This document shows, one piece after another, positions 43,521-57,400 of a stretch of DNA of 64,000 bases. The translations under genes were made by a program, and so were the position numbers. The notes beneath the pieces are model-generated. The model made no database searches and was not told the origin of the DNA. It worked only from the letters and a program-made list of their open reading frames with translations. Position 1 is the first letter of the stretch; each line of letters starts with the position of its first letter. The DNA is from Mycteria americana (taxonomy: Eukaryota; Chordata; Aves; Ciconiiformes; Ciconiidae), in assembly GCF_035582795.1 (NCBI RefSeq), contig NC_134366.1, positions 171,442,401-171,506,400 on the forward strand, written 5' to 3'.

Positions 43521-45708
43521 AGCAAGGCTGTTCATTGTGTCCTGGGACATACACAGTCACCTTCGGTCAAACTGCTGCTTCCTGACAGCACCCCCAGGGA
43601 AACAGTGATGCCGGTGGATGGCGATTTTCCCTTCACTCATCCTTTTATTACTGGAGAAGGGCCTGTCTGAATGGGGAATCGACAGAAGGAATGAACTGTC
43701 CCTGACCAATGACTGGGATATTTTGCACAACTTTTGTGTTCATCTGATTAAAACCACAGGAGCAGGGGCATTTTCAAGTTGCTGTGTGCTGCCCAGCTCA
43801 GGGTGGCTGGATATCTCCTCTGTGCTTACAGGAGAATTGAAGCTTTATGGTCTGTGTGTACATACGCTGTGTAAGAACAGAGTAAACACGCATGAATTTT
43901 TTCCTCCAAGTACTCTCCCTGCCTCCAATACATGGGCATTAAAGGTTCTCTGAGTTGCATGTGGGTTTTACATACTTAGCAATCCTCGGTGTATTTTTCT
44001 TCATGACCTACTGTCCTGTTGACTTCTGCAATTTTTAGCACCCACAAAATACTGTGGCAAGTATTTCCACAGTTTGACCACACGTTACATGAAGAACTGC
44101 CTTGCATTTGCTTTGAATCTTCCGTGTGTTGGTTTGATTAAAGGCCTAGATTTTGCATTACAAGAGACCATGAAAAATCAGTCTCTGTACCCTTTCTGTG
44201 TCTTTCATGGTTTTATAAATCTCTGTCATCCCTCCTATTGCTCATGTTTTTTTCCAGCCTGAAAAATCCTGGCTTGCAATTCATTCCTAACTTTCAGCTT
44301 GCTGAAACCTGAGATGATGTTTTCATGGTGCTTCCAAACCAAGATCTTGCTCCAGCCCATCATTTTAATCTGCATTTTGAAACCCCACTTAAACTGTTTC
44401 CGATCCTTCCCATATGGAACAAGCAGCACAGCTTGATACTTAGAGCAGCGAAATTTTCCATACAGAGAGATGTGATCATTTTATGAAGAAACGGAAGTCA
44501 TCTGAAATAAATGTCAATGGGAACATGTGGCTGTTAAATGTGAGCAGCAAAAGCAATAATCACCCAAGCCCCATGAGGGTACGTGTCATCTCCTCCTTGT
44601 TCACCTGCCAGGGACATGGAAAACAAGAAGCAATGCAGGGAGGCAGCATGGACTGTCAGATTTGAAATCACACCCGGGGCTTCGGAGCCAAATCTCTGAA
44701 ACTGCAAATTCCAGCTGTGCACGTGAGGAATCACCCTGGCTAAACCTCCCTTCCAGGAACACAACTGTGCAATCACGGCCCTGGGGACTTCTGCAGTATC
44801 TTCTATCCCTTTGCAGTCTCCTGGAGATTTGGACAAGCTGGCTTTGCACAGAGAGGAAGGAAGGCTTATCCTACTGGAAAGCAGCTGGGATGAACACAGC
44901 TTAAAGCTACCATGAGATGCAGCAGTGGAAAACAGTGGAGGTAGCAAAACAGAAAGGGATGAACAAGAAATTGCAAAAAAACTTAGCTCATCTGGATCAG
45001 GAACCAGCAGGGTCCCTTCTTCCCTCTTGCTCAGACTCCTTTCTCTTTGCAGCATTTGCAATGATCCCCTGGCCCGGTGGAGCTGTGACTATGGGTGTTG
45101 TGCTTGCCATCAACTGGGAGGGAAAGGATGGGGGGCAACTGTTCAACAATTCCCTGTCCTGCTGGGCTTGTGTGCCCACTCGCTGGATGCTCTTCTCCTG
45201 TCCAGTCTGCTTGGAAAAGACTGTTCTCCTTTTTCCTCTTCCAGAATTTCTGACCAGCTCATTCCTACACCACACTTGTTTGTCCCTTCGTGTTCCCTTG
45301 TTTTATTTTTATATTCAGGAGAATCAGTTGTTTGGAGAGAGCTGGAGTGTCTGAAGCTCTGCATCATCTTGTTTCTCCTCCACAGGCTTTTCTGTCCCAG
45401 GAGAGTTTTCCTTTCCATGTTCTTCTCGCCAGACAGAAGATTTTTTTCTGGGAATTGCCTCCCTGATACTGCCATTCCCTTTTTGCCACATCTGCTGTGT
45501 TGCAGTTTCCCTGGCTGCAAAAGGAGCATTTTCAAGCTGGCTGCTATAGTCAGGACTGACATACCCTTGTCTGGAAATTGCTGGACAAGAAAGGGCTGCT
45601 GAGATGGCAGATTGTCATTACACATCAAAATCTTCCCATCAAGGACACGGGCAGTAAAAAGCGTGTGGTTTAATGGCTCTGAGATGTAGCTACTGCACTC
45701 CTTTCTGT
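43521..45708. other. Non-coding stretch, no gene recognised
   Basis: A pair of overlapping plus frames (225 codons at 44,925-45,602 and 145 codons at 44,917-45,354) and a minus frame of 175 codons lie here. Their products show no recognised domain. Confidence 0.35.
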
Positions 45709-45760
45709 GTTTTTATTTTATTTTATTATTTTATTTTAATTTATTTGATTATATTTTTGC
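45709..45760. repeat. (TTTTA)n-type A/T microsatellite
   Basis: TTTTATTTTATTTTATTATT and similar pentamer units extend over about 50 bases and grade into AT-rich DNA. Confidence 0.9.
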
Positions 45761-47774
45761 TCCCTAAATAAATCCTCAGCCTTTATTCTTTGAATAGGGA
45801 GAGCCTCCCTCCCAAAATAAAAACAAAACCTCACCTCCCAACATAAAGCCAAAAATTCTGATTTTGCTGTAACTAGACTACAATGAACATCTTAATCAGG
45901 ATTAAATAGCCACAGGGGATGGCTGGTCCATAGGGGCAGAATGGGAGAAAGGAAGGAAGATGGGGAAAGGCAAACTTTCTGACTCAAAACAGGGGGGTGA
46001 GCTGAGAGGCAGGTCTCCCTGGACAGCACTGCCAGGGCAGGGGCTGGCTAGGAGAAGGATTTTGAAATGAGCAGGGATGGCATTTCCAAGGATGTGGCCC
46101 CCTTTGAGGATGTGGGTTTGAGATGGTTAGAGATTCATCAGGTTTAGTCCATCTCACCCTGTATATCACTGCTGGATCCATTTCATATTTAGCAGAACAA
46201 GGAGGCTGGGGAGATCTGGGTGTATCTGGTACTGAGGAGGGACAGGAGGACTGAAGCAGATGGCATTCACCATAGGAAAGCATCTCTCAGGGAAATAGAT
46301 GGAAATGAAAAAATCAGCCATGAAGTCTAGAGGCAGAAATTAACCATAAAGAAATAGCTGGAATAGATACAAATTTTACTCCATTTTATTTTGTAAAAAT
46401 TAAGGAGGTGCTCATTGCTTCTGTAGCGTACGTTGTCTGGGTACAAGAGCTTGAATGGGTGTTAGTGCCTGTGTGTCTGACATGCATTTGGAAATGGGAA
46501 CAGAAAGAGGAGGGTGAGGACACACCATCTCCATGGGCCTTGTGGATGCAGGCACATGGTGACAGCCTCTGCATCCATAAATGGCTGCTGTGAAGGGAAG
46601 GATCACTGATGGGAAGAGATGGGCAACCCTGTGGCGTGCCCCTGACATGAGGGAGCAGGGTGGTGGGGATGAACATGAGCAACTTGCCTGGGGAAGAGCT
46701 GGAGGGGGCTAAAAATAGTTTCTGTCACAAATGCTTTCGTAGAAGTGGTCCCACCTCGGCACAAAGGGATGGACTGGGTGCCTTCTCAAGGGCTGATCTC
46801 GCCCTATTTTTAGCCTGGTTTCATAAGGAAATGGGTGTCTGTCCATCTTTCCCTATGTTCCTCCCTGCTCTAACTTTTCAGGCTTTCGGCCACCTGGAAC
46901 TAAACCTGATAACGGGTTGGAGACCTCAAAGGAAAACGTTCTGGCAAGTTTCTTAGCACTCAAGAGTGAATGCCCATGTTGAGAGAGGCTGCTACACCAT
47001 AGCCCCTTGCCCATGCTGCGGTCAGCAGGGATGCATTGCCTGGCTGATCTGCTCTGCTGCACGTGTGCCGTCATCTGGGGACATGGGAATGACCAGGGGT
47101 TGCTGCATGGGGAAGAGACATGTGCCTGTGGATGTGGATGGCATCTGTGATGACTCAGGTGGTGGGGGATGGCATAGGATGGGAGCATGGAGGAACTGTT
47201 CTTGCATGGGGAGCACTATGGGGCATGGTGGGTCTGTGACCTGCCCCTGGGAAGGGGACCGGGGGAGCAAACGGGGCTGGTGGCAGAGCATATGAAAAGG
47301 CACTCTTTGGCATTGGCTTTCCCAGTGCAGGAAATGTGAGGAAATGCAAAGTTCCCATATAAGGAAGGGCAGGAGTGGAGCCATGAATCACAGCAGGGCA
47401 GCGAGCTGGAGAAGGAGCGCAGGGCACCCTTGCTGGAGAGGCCGCTCTGGGAGGAGCCGCAGCCATCCTGGAGCATCGCGAAGTGCCTTTGGCCTTCTGT
47501 GGCCTGGGAGGGGCCATGGGGAGATGGGGACTGAGGGAGTGGGAATGCCAAAGCCCCTTGCACCCCCTTGGGTGGGATCATAGGCCTGCCTGCTCGTGGG
47601 GAGAGATGAAGGCAGGCTGCCAGGCTGCATCCAGCTTCCGCGAGCATAGCCCTGCTCTTTCATGTATCGTCCCCGGGCTGCCTCCTCTGAGGGTGCTTGT
47701 GACGAGGTGACTCTGACATGCCTGAGCCTGTGTGTGGGACCTGACCCCAGCCCGGCTGAGGTGAACGATGAACA
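45761..47774. other. Non-coding stretch, no gene recognised
   Basis: The part from about 46,970 to 47,300 is G-rich on the plus strand, with many irregular ATGGG/CATGGGG phrases. It may be a decayed minisatellite, but no fixed period could be set. Frames there are open on both strands. Confidence 0.35.
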
Positions 47775-47950
47775 GGTTGTGATGCCACGGAGGCAGGTTG
47801 TCCAGTCTCCATCCTGGGACATGAGACTGGAGTCAGCCCTGAGCAACCTGGGCTGATCCCCATAGCTGACCCTGCTTTGAGGTTGGTCTAGAGACCTCCT
47901 GAGGTGCCTTCTGGCCTGAATTACCCCATGATCCTTTGATGATGCTATGG
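47775..47950 (+). mobile_element. CR1 LINE 3'-end fragment
   Basis: The plus strand shows GGTTGTCCAGTCTCCATCCT, then GCCCTGAGCAACCTGGGCTG, CCCCATAGCTGACCCTGCTT, GAGGTTGGTCTAGAGACCTCC and TGAGGTGCCTTCTGGCCTGA. This is the usual order of the extreme ORF2 C-terminus and 3' end of CR1. The terminal repeats survive as degraded TGATCCTTTGATGATGC. It is oriented opposite to the other clear copies. Confidence 0.9.
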
Positions 47951-50596
47951 GACATGGGGCCCTGTGCTTTGTGGCCAGGGGATCCCCCATCCCTCTCCTG
48001 GGGTAAGCTGTTGGGCAGAGTCCTGCTGTCTGGCCTGAAGGAAGCTCTTTGCCAACACTAAAGGTGATATTTATGGCTGAAGTTGTTCATGGTAATGGAT
48101 AATGCAGCACTTGGTGTTGGAGATACCAGCTAGCACTCTAGGGTTGCTTTAGCAAACCAGCGCCCTCTGTACAAATGGGAAATGGTGGCACTTGTCTGGG
48201 CTTCAGGATGGCAAGACTGTGTGTTGATTGGTTTGCAGGGACCGTTTAATCAGGAGAAGGTGGGTAAAATGAGTGATTCACGTCACTGAGACCATTTCCC
48301 ATGACACTTGGGGGTTATGGGCCAGGACCATCCCAGGCAGCATGTTGCTGTAGGTCCATTACCATGGCGTGGACATTTCCCAGGTCACTGCTGGGCCTGG
48401 AGGAAGCTGCCACGTGAGACAGGGTTAGCAATGGACACAGCCTTTTTATTTTGCTATTATCATGCTTTTTATTTCCATCCTGTCCTTTACACATGCATTG
48501 TCTTTGAGATCCCAGCTTGGCCAGCCCTGACCTCACAGCACTGAATCCTTCAATGGCCCATGTTTACTGTAGGGTGCCTGCAACCACCACTGTAACAAAT
48601 GACTGGGTTTTCTTCTGTGCTGGCCAGAGATTGTCTCTCTTCCCAAACCCTCTTTCCTGTTTGATCCCTCTCATCCCATCAAGGCTAAAACCAGACTGCA
48701 AACCTTCAGAGTGATTGGCCAACCTTCTTCTGACTTCAGCAGCCTCAGGCTTTTGCATGATTGCTCAGTAAATTGCCCAAAACAATTTTGGGAGGAACTA
48801 TTAAGAAAAAAGATCCTGTAGATGATGAGTGGTCAGCCATCACATGTAACTCTCTGGATGCTCTTATTCACCATCTATGTTAACTCCAGATGTGCACAGA
48901 TTGAAAAATATGTTTGAGAAGCATCCTACTGGCCTGGCAAACTGAAGTAATTTCCCCCAAATTTTGCTTTTTGGATGACTTGTTCCTATCTTTCTGGACA
49001 CAGCTCCTCTTTCACAGAATCTGTGGGATTGCAATTGGAGGCGACGTGGAACAGCTTGACAGGATAGTATATATTAGCATTTTTTTTCTGTTCCTGGGTA
49101 CAGCTGACTGGAAAAAACACTCTCACCACCTGGAGGGGAAGAGCTCATGAGAGAGCGGTGACTCTTGGCAGTTCCCATCAAATGCAATAGAAGGTGTGCC
49201 AGTACTATGCGATGTGGAAATGGCATAGTAGGGTGGACTATGCCCTACACAGTGCCTAAACCCAGCTCTGGGTCCAACTCTGAGTGTGGGGCTGTCCCAC
49301 CAGACCCAGCCCTGGGACCACACAAGGTTTGTGCCTCTATCAGGTCTGCGGAGAGCAAGTTTGGAGCCCAACGGTTTGCACTTGGGAGCACTGTGGACCC
49401 TCTGGGCAGGGACACTGCATGACCAGGGTTGGGTTCAGAGGGAACCAGCAGTTGCTGGCTCATGTTGGCACACAGCTTTAAGGGACATGATGAATGCCAT
49501 TTCAGGAGCGTGGACTGTGTTAGGGCTTTGGATCTTCTCTGGTCATGGCTGGGTTTTGTCTTAGCTGGCATCAGGATCAGTGTGAGGATGGCTGCTCACT
49601 GGCTGCAATCCTGTATTTCTTCCTTGGTAAGAAACCCAAATCTTCCAGTACGTTCATGCTTTGTAGTGGAGAGTGATTCAGAGACTGCGTCTCACTCACC
49701 ATAAGTTGTGTTTGGCTAGAAAAGCCTTTGGTTTTGATTTGAAGGCATCAAGAACTGGCGAATCCACCCCTTCCCGTTCTGGCTTATTTTAGTGGTTTAT
49801 CATCTGCATTGTTAAAACACGCACTTAATTTTTCTTTTGAATTTGTTTGGTTTCCTAAATATGAATTTGAGCCATGCTGTCACACATTAAATCTCTCCTG
49901 CAGACACTCCAAAGGTCTGTGCTGACCTTATCTCACTTTTCCTTTGCCGGTAGACAGCCGACCACTGGAGCAGAAGAGCTGATTTATCCTGATGTAAATC
50001 AAAGCACAAACATACCCTGAACCTATTTTTATTTGGCCAAGAGAGATTATTGAGTACAGCTGCGATTACGTGAATGCAGTGGGTGACCCTTGTGAAATCT
50101 GGGCTGCTAAGAGGCACAGATAATCCTGCATGATGCTGTTATGACTATCACGATCACAGCATGACCTGCGTGGCGGGCACAAAGCCTGTGCAAGCACTGA
50201 GGAGAGGTAGGTGTGCAAATACACTTGAGCACAGAGAGCTCTGGTATTCCCTGATAGCTTTCTGTGCTGAATCCAGAAAAGGTCTGGGTGTGGAAATGCA
50301 GCTGCTGCCCACATTACCATGTTTCTGCCTTTGCGTTTTGGACTTGCATCCCTGTGGCTTGCAATCTCCCCAGGTTCATGTAGTTGAGTCCTGCCCTCCA
50401 GCAAGCCGCATTGTGTTTCTCAACCTCCTCCTTACTGTCTGGGAAGCCAGGACGCATCCTGACTAAAAGCTAAGAGCATGACACTGTGCCAGACAACTGC
50501 AATTTTTGCCTCAAGTAGGTGGATGTAATCCAGATTTGCCCCGTGTTAAAGCCTGACCTTTTGTCATACATTCAGCACCCTTGGCTAAGCCTTTGA
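47951..50596. other. Non-coding stretch, no gene recognised
   Basis: No exon, RNA gene or transposon was recognised. Frames are at most 112 codons and overlap on opposite strands. Confidence 0.35.
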
Positions 50597-50611
50597 TTTT
50601 TTTTTTTTTTT
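50597..50611. repeat. Poly-T tract
   Basis: About 15 thymines, followed by AATTTTATTTATT. No retroelement body was recognised next to it. Confidence 0.8.
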
Positions 50612-53600
50612 AATTTTATTTATTACTGTTTTGAAAACCTGAGAATACCCATGGATTTGCTGTTGTTTTCTCCAACAGCACCTGCCACAGAGGGAGCCAG
50701 CTGCCAAGCAAAATAAAAATACTAATCCCTCAAAGTCTCTGGCTCTGCTGGCTTTCAATCCGTGCCCTGCTGTAGATGCCTTGCATCTACCCCATCACGG
50801 TGCAGGAGATGTACTTAAGAGGCAGAAGCCCCTGGTTCCCAGCTTTTGAGTAGCTCGTGTGGAGCACTCTGAAAGCTTACTCTGCACCCACTCTTATCTA
50901 AACACGCCTAAGCCCCAGCATGCTGCTTCAGCTGCGCTGGCTTTACACTTCGGGCTGTTTTGAAAGTGAATTTGTAAAGCCATTAACATTATTTAAACAG
51001 TTTAGCCACAGAATTACCCGGTGGTGCAATCCAGCTGCCAGAAACAAGATGCGAGGCTCCTTTGTGCTGTGGATCAAACAAAACTCGGCCAAAGCACGTG
51101 GGCTCTGGAGGATGCCAAAAACAGGGGTGATGGGGGGGACTGAGAGCTCACTGGCTTTCCGCTTAGCGGGAAAAGTCATCAAGTGTGGGCTGTAATTTTT
51201 TTTTTATGAGCTGGTTTGGTTCCAAATCGGACCAAACCCAGACTTTTTTCCCCTGAAGTTTTCAGAGGACTGGAAGGCATCAGGCCCCTGGGTCTCCTGA
51301 TGCAGTTGGCTTCCCAGGGAGCTCATTTCAGCTGGTGGCTCCAGGGCCCAGGTTAGGGATACGTGGGGTTGCAGGGCTTGCAGACAGAGCTTTCCATGTC
51401 CTGGATCTCATGGCAGACCTCACCAACATCACCTCCTCTGGAGCAACATCCCCCCAGCTCCTGGTTTCCTCCATGCTGAGGCAAAGTACTTTTACAGAAA
51501 AGGCTCAAGGGAAACATGCCCAAGAATTTGGGGAAATACTCTGGAAGTTGAGCTTTTTCAGGCAGTTGCAGACAATTAATTCCTCCAAACTGAACCTGTG
51601 ACAAGGTTCATGTATAGTGGTAAAGTCTGGGCCAGTCTGGGTCACATTAGCTGGGGCTATCTCTAACCATCATGGCAAGACATGATCCCTGTCCTGAAGT
51701 AACTACCATAAAGATGGACAAAGCATAGAGGAGTGGAGAAACTGAGGCACAGAGGGCTCAGATGACATCTCCAAGGCTTGAAGAGGGTTTCTAGCAAAAG
51801 GCAAGCTATGCTCCTGCAGACCCCGATGGTACATGGTATTCAAGGCAGGATCTTTCATGCTCTGATAACACAGGTGAGAGCAACATGCAAAGGTTGAGGC
51901 ATCGTTCTGAATCAGGGTTTTTGTCTTGCTTGTCTTGTTCTCTTGGCTGGTGTCTTAAGATAAGCCCTGAAATCTGCCTTTGTTCAGAATAAAATATTAT
52001 GTTAAGTACCAGTATTCTTCCTTTTGAGTGCATTGCCTTAACTGGCTATTTGATTGTATTCCGCTGAAACTTTCAGACATGCAGCTGGGAGAAACAATGG
52101 CTATTGTTTTATATTTAGAGCGAGTGTTAAATGCTGAAACATGCAAAGAGACATAAACTGCTGGAAGGGCTCAGACCATCAGCTCCCTCTGCTGACCTGC
52201 TCTGGAGAGAAGCAGTGCTGCCAAATTTTAGGACTCCTCAGGCTGGAAAAGTGAGGACTGAAGTGGCATATGACAATATTACTCCTGAGCAGCACAGAGG
52301 TGGAGAATGGGGGAACAACTCTTCACAATCTCTGCCAATGCAAAAACTGGAGGACACCAAACGAAGTTACTGAGAGAGAAGTTCAAGCAAAAAGAGTGTG
52401 TCAGAAAACTGTGGAGCGCCTTGCTGCATGTGGCTGTGGATCTGGAAAGTTTGTGTATGCTCAGAAAGAGACTGGAAAAGTCTGGGAGAAAAATTCACTG
52501 AAGACCACTAAATGCAGAGATCCCTTTTCTTACCTGGGAAATTCCCAACCCACAGGCTGCTGAATGCTGGGAAGTGGTTTAAGGAGCTATTGTTATATAT
52601 TTGTTCTAAGCCTATGTTCTTTCTTGGGCATCCACTGTTGGAGGCAGGATGCTGACTCACGCAGCTTATTCTCCTGGTAGTCTCAGGGGATGGCTGAAGT
52701 GTCCAGAAGAGGTGGTGTATGCACAGTTTGGTGCACTGGAGCCGGGGAACAAAAGCATTTTGGATGGAGTCAAAGAAATTCTTATTTTAGTGGGAAAATG
52801 GATGTGGTTAGATTCTGTTATTGCCTCAGCCTCCATGCTGAAGGAACTGACAGTGTGGAGACATCTACACCAAATGGAGCTGTTGCAGTAGCACTGGGGA
52901 TATACTGACCTTGGGTTCAGACATAGTTAGGCAGCCTGGCGACTCAGTTTTTTTTCTTGAATCCTTCTTTTTGAGCTAGCGTGGACATAGGCTGACATGG
53001 CTGACATCTAGATGTAGCCTTCTAGGACCAAGAAACCCATATCAAACATGATGATCATGATTTGAATGGAGGTTCTACCAACACTAGTGAAGCCACTGCA
53101 AGAATTAGGTGTGAAATGGTGCCTAAATAGCAGGAAGACAATATACAATGAATGCTTCTGAACTCTGGAAATGAAGGGGTTGTATTAATTCAGCATGGCA
53201 TTGAGCTGGAGAATGGTGATTCTTTTGAGGTGTCTCCTCAGAGAGCTAACAGACTATTTGGGCTGCTTCAAACAGAAAAATCATAGGAATGGAAGACTAT
53301 ACAGGGACCCTTTTCTGGCTAAATGATGAATCTTTTCTAATCTGCAATGTTAAATGAGCTTTGCGGTGGTCTTCTCACTATGGTTTGATATGTTCTGGAT
53401 GTCTCTGGATTATTGCCTTTCTGGTAGGCGGGTGGCTTGCAGGCTGGACAGCACAGAGATCAGAGCAGAAGGCATTATTAGGGGAGGGGATATCTAGAGT
53501 CTGAACAGACAGTGGCACTCAATTTGTCCAGACAAGGTGACACTTTCATTGTTAACACTTTTCTTTAGCATCAACAAGAAATTTAGATCATTCCTAAAAA

Positions 53601-54851
53601 CCAGACGCTGAGGAGAGCGTTCAGGAGAAATGCTGGTCTAGCACTCTTGTGAGCCACGGGTTTCTGTCAGACCCTGCAGAAAAGACTGCACAGTTGCCTA
53701 ACAGTGTTTCCAAAGTTTGTGCAATGATTTAAGTAAACAGAGCATTCAGGTTTCCTGAGGACATATCTGGGTACCTGATCTGTCAATGATGTCATTGACC
53801 CCCATGGGGTAGCTGTGGATGGGATTCAATTTTTGAAACACTCCTCATTTGAAATGGATCTTGTGTCTTATCTACGAGCCTCATGTAGATGTCTTAGATA
53901 CCCTTGTGCATCTCAGATGTTTCTAGGTGTCTCCTTTTAGGCAAATTAATCCACCCCAAGCTGGGTATCTACTGTAGGGTAGGCTGGATCAAGCTCCATT
54001 GACTTGATCTCCAGTGACTGTGGTGGAAACCTAAACCTGGGTGTCCTAATCTGGAGAGAGTCCCAACCTGCACTGCCTCCTAGGTGGGTGAATCAGAAGG
54101 ATGGTGGTGACAACATGACATGAATCCAAACTATTTAATCCTATTTTCATTCCTCTCAGACAAATTCAGGAGGAGAGAACACAACATTTGTTTGCTATTC
54201 AGAGTAATGCCCCTATCCTCCACTTGTGACCCCACGGCCACACCATATAGATTTCTTTGGTACCCTGTACTTTGCCAAGTGAGGCATGATAAGGGAGATC
54301 TGGCCTCAAGTACAATTGTCTTGGGGCTTTTCTGTCCCATTGAGGAAAATGGTGGTACTCTTATGACGATGTGGGTCATCAATTAGGTCTTTGTGGCCTT
54401 TTCAGGGTCTATTCCACTTTCCAGAAAGCCCTCTGGCCAGCTGGGCAGGAGCTTGCTTTGCCCTCAGAGCAGGCAGGGTAGCTCTTGGTGTAACTGCTCA
54501 AGGAAGAATTTGCCATTTTTGTCATGGTTGACCCCAGAGTTGCTTTGTTTATCTGTGGTGACATCAACCATGAGGATGGCTTAAAGCAAATTGTCCAGCT
54601 CTGGAGCTACATTCTTTTCCTTTGAAGAGCACTCAAGAAAAATGTTAAATTCCCTGGGAGATAAAGCCTTTGCTTGATGGTTTAGACTTCTGTTTATACA
54701 AGAGCTGGAGATGAATGCCCGAGAATCCAATGTCCTAATACTTTTCCTGATGGCCACAGCTCAGTAAGATGAGAGCTCATGTTGCACCTGCCTCCCTCTT
54801 TCATCCTAAAAAATATTTCTTCCTCTTTCCCCCAAAAGGTTGTCAAGACTT
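50612..54851. other. Non-coding stretch, no gene recognised
   Basis: The part from about 52,910 to 54,110 has few open frames in any direction. No repeat family was recognised. Confidence 0.35.
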
Positions 54852-54882
54852 CCCCCCCCAAAAAAAAAAGAAAAAAAAAAAT
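54852..54882. repeat. C8 then A-rich simple tract
   Basis: A run of C is followed by about 21 A residues broken by a single G. Such tracts are prone to length error in assembly and between individuals. Confidence 0.85.
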
Positions 54883-57400
54883 TGACATATCTCCAAGAAA
54901 ATAGGTGTATCTCTAAGTCTATCGTGCTAGAGACTCTGTAGGATTTGACAGGAAAATGAAGAATAATTACCCTTATGGTGGGAATATAGTCCAGACCCTC
55001 CCATACCTTGGAGTATTGTACGGTGCTGACATGCCAGCAGACCCAGCTGGGTTGATAAAGCTCCTAGCAAAATAGACTGTAGTGCATATCTACCTGGTTC
55101 CTGCCATGTTTCTCTGCTGCTTAGTGTGGAGGCTGCTGAGCAGACCAGGCTTTCTGTGGACCTTCAGAATGCTTCATCAGGTGAACTGCCCAGAGCTGGA
55201 GATTCCAGGATCCTTGCCTGGCAAGCTGCCTTGGCGCCTGGGATCTGTTCCTTTTCCTGGGCAATAAGGAATCCAGAGCAAAGCTGTATTTCGAAACAAT
55301 ACCCAGATGCCACCCTACCAGTACTATCACTTTCCTCTGCACAGTGTCAGCAGCATGGCTTAATGATGACATACACGGGCTCTGAAATCAATAGAGAATG
55401 AGCAAACATTGAAAGACGATGCTGTGTGGCAATGCTGGGAAGCTCCCAGCCGCATGCCTGCCTTCCCTCATCTGTCTCCTTGGTCTGGCATGATGGACTG
55501 GCACAATCCATGTGTCTCAACCACTACCTAACATGGGCGATCTCAGCACGTGGGACCTCCCCTCTGAGCAGAGCAAAGTTCTGGTGCTCAGCAGCTAGTT
55601 GATATATGTCTGCCCTGCCGTGAACGCTGCCCTGACCACCCACACGCAGGCTGACGGCTTGTGGTGACGGGACTGAGGTTAGCTCACACAAAGCCATAGA
55701 AAGCTGATGTGCAAGCACATTTATGGCAACTGTGAATTTGCTGTCCTTCTTTGCCCTTTTTTTCACAAGGCTTTTTTCTGCTGCCGCTGAAATCACTGGG
55801 TGTTTTGCCATTGACTGAGATAGGATCATGATCTGCCTTTGAAGAGGAGTAGTCTGCGTTCGTGGCTAGAGGTTCAGAAGCATGAATCTATCAGGCACAG
55901 AGTAGCCCTAATTCCTTCTACCCTTGCTGCCTATTCACTGTCCTCTGCTCTTCCCAGGGCTCAGATAAATGGATATCAGTTTCTCGCCCTTGGAACCAGT
56001 CACTTTGGGAAGGGCAAGGCATTGCATGGACTGGACTGAAGATATGTCTTGACCTGGGAGGGCTGGGTAGCACTGTACGTTTCCTGTGATAGCTTTCCCA
56101 GAACTGTGTTGAGAAGTCTAACCTGGTGGGAGCTTTCTATAGAGATGCAGAGAGTGCAGAGTTTCTATAGAGAGTGCAGAGACCACAGCACTATCATCTC
56201 CATCACTGGCAATAGGTCCAGTCATCCCTGAGCTCAGTGCCTGCCTGGTGACCTGCTGGTCTGCCTACCTTCCAGCTCACTGGGGGGAAAATCCCATGAG
56301 AAGGAGCAAGCAGTTGTCTCTTCCTTACACGGAGTCATTCCCCAGTGTGGCCCCAGCCTTTCCCACAAATGCATTTCTCATTATCACTGATTATTGATCT
56401 GATTATTAGATTATCTCTGTAACAGAACGGCTGCCAACTCCCAAAGCCCACTCAGGCTTGAGTGGAAGCTGTGAAGTGCTGAGACCATGTGGACATGCAA
56501 AGAAAATGCCTTGCTCTTCCCCCAGGAAGAAGTCAGCACCTTCCAGATACAGGCCTTGGGTGGAGGGGTAGGGATGACGAATATAACCACACCAGGGCAT
56601 GGTGGACATTCTCTTTGTTGCCTTGTCTTCAGATGCATGATGTGGTTCTGTCCTAGAGAGCCAGGAATGTCCTCAGGTCTTTACCATCTGTCACGGCACC
56701 AGATTTACATTTTCTTCATTCAACTTGGACATCTTCACCTCTGATCTCTTGTTGCTCAGTGGCCTTTCCAGGCAGCCATACACTGGGTCCATCCACCACC
56801 TCTGCCGTGGGTGGTGGCCCTGTGGAAAGTGGACAGGACTTTGCAAAGGGAAACCAGTGAATGGGCCAGAAGGAGAAAATGACCCATCTGTACACCAAAA
56901 GGCTCCTTTATATTTCATGCTGAGGTGATGAGGAGCAGTTTTCTGGACTGAAATTGGGCTGGATTGAGGTGTTCATTATTGCCCGTGGAGGACTGTAAAA
57001 AGTGACGTGACCCATTCTTATGGGTCCTGTACCCATAGCTCCTGTACCCATTCTTATGGAACAGATGTAGGGAGTCCTGGACAGGGTTCAAACCTCTCTG
57101 TGGGTGGGAAAAGGCCTGGAAAAATCCTCTAGCCACTTTTGCTGCAGAAATTGTAATATGCATGTGTGCTGGTAAACGTAACTTGGAAGCTCTTGTCTTT
57201 GTCAGATGCCATCTTTTTTGTTCAGCGTGATTTTTCCACAGTTGATACCTTGATGGCACCTGATGCAGTGGGGCATGAAGGAGAAGGAAACCAGGGCATT
57301 GAGGGGTAACCCTGGTGACGGTGTATTATTGTAGCTGCTAGTCACAGGATACAGCAGGTTGGCATCAACATTGCTGCTGATCTTGTTAGCAGCGCCTGCA
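54883..57400. other. Non-coding stretch with small local duplications
   Basis: Near-duplicate phrases occur at 56,136-56,185 (TTTCTATAGAGA...GAGTGCAGAG twice) and 57,016-57,060 (CCTGTACCCAT twice between CTTATGG copies). No gene or transposon was recognised. Confidence 0.4.

Noticed and set aside
44925-45602. 225-codon plus-strand frame rich in Leu, Ser and Cys
   Set aside because: Composition is that of translated pyrimidine-rich DNA; overlapping plus frame and minus frame; no recognisable domain.
47388-47990. 200-codon minus-strand frame
   Set aside because: Part of it is antisense to the CR1 3' end at 47,775-47,950, so it cannot be a conserved gene as it stands.
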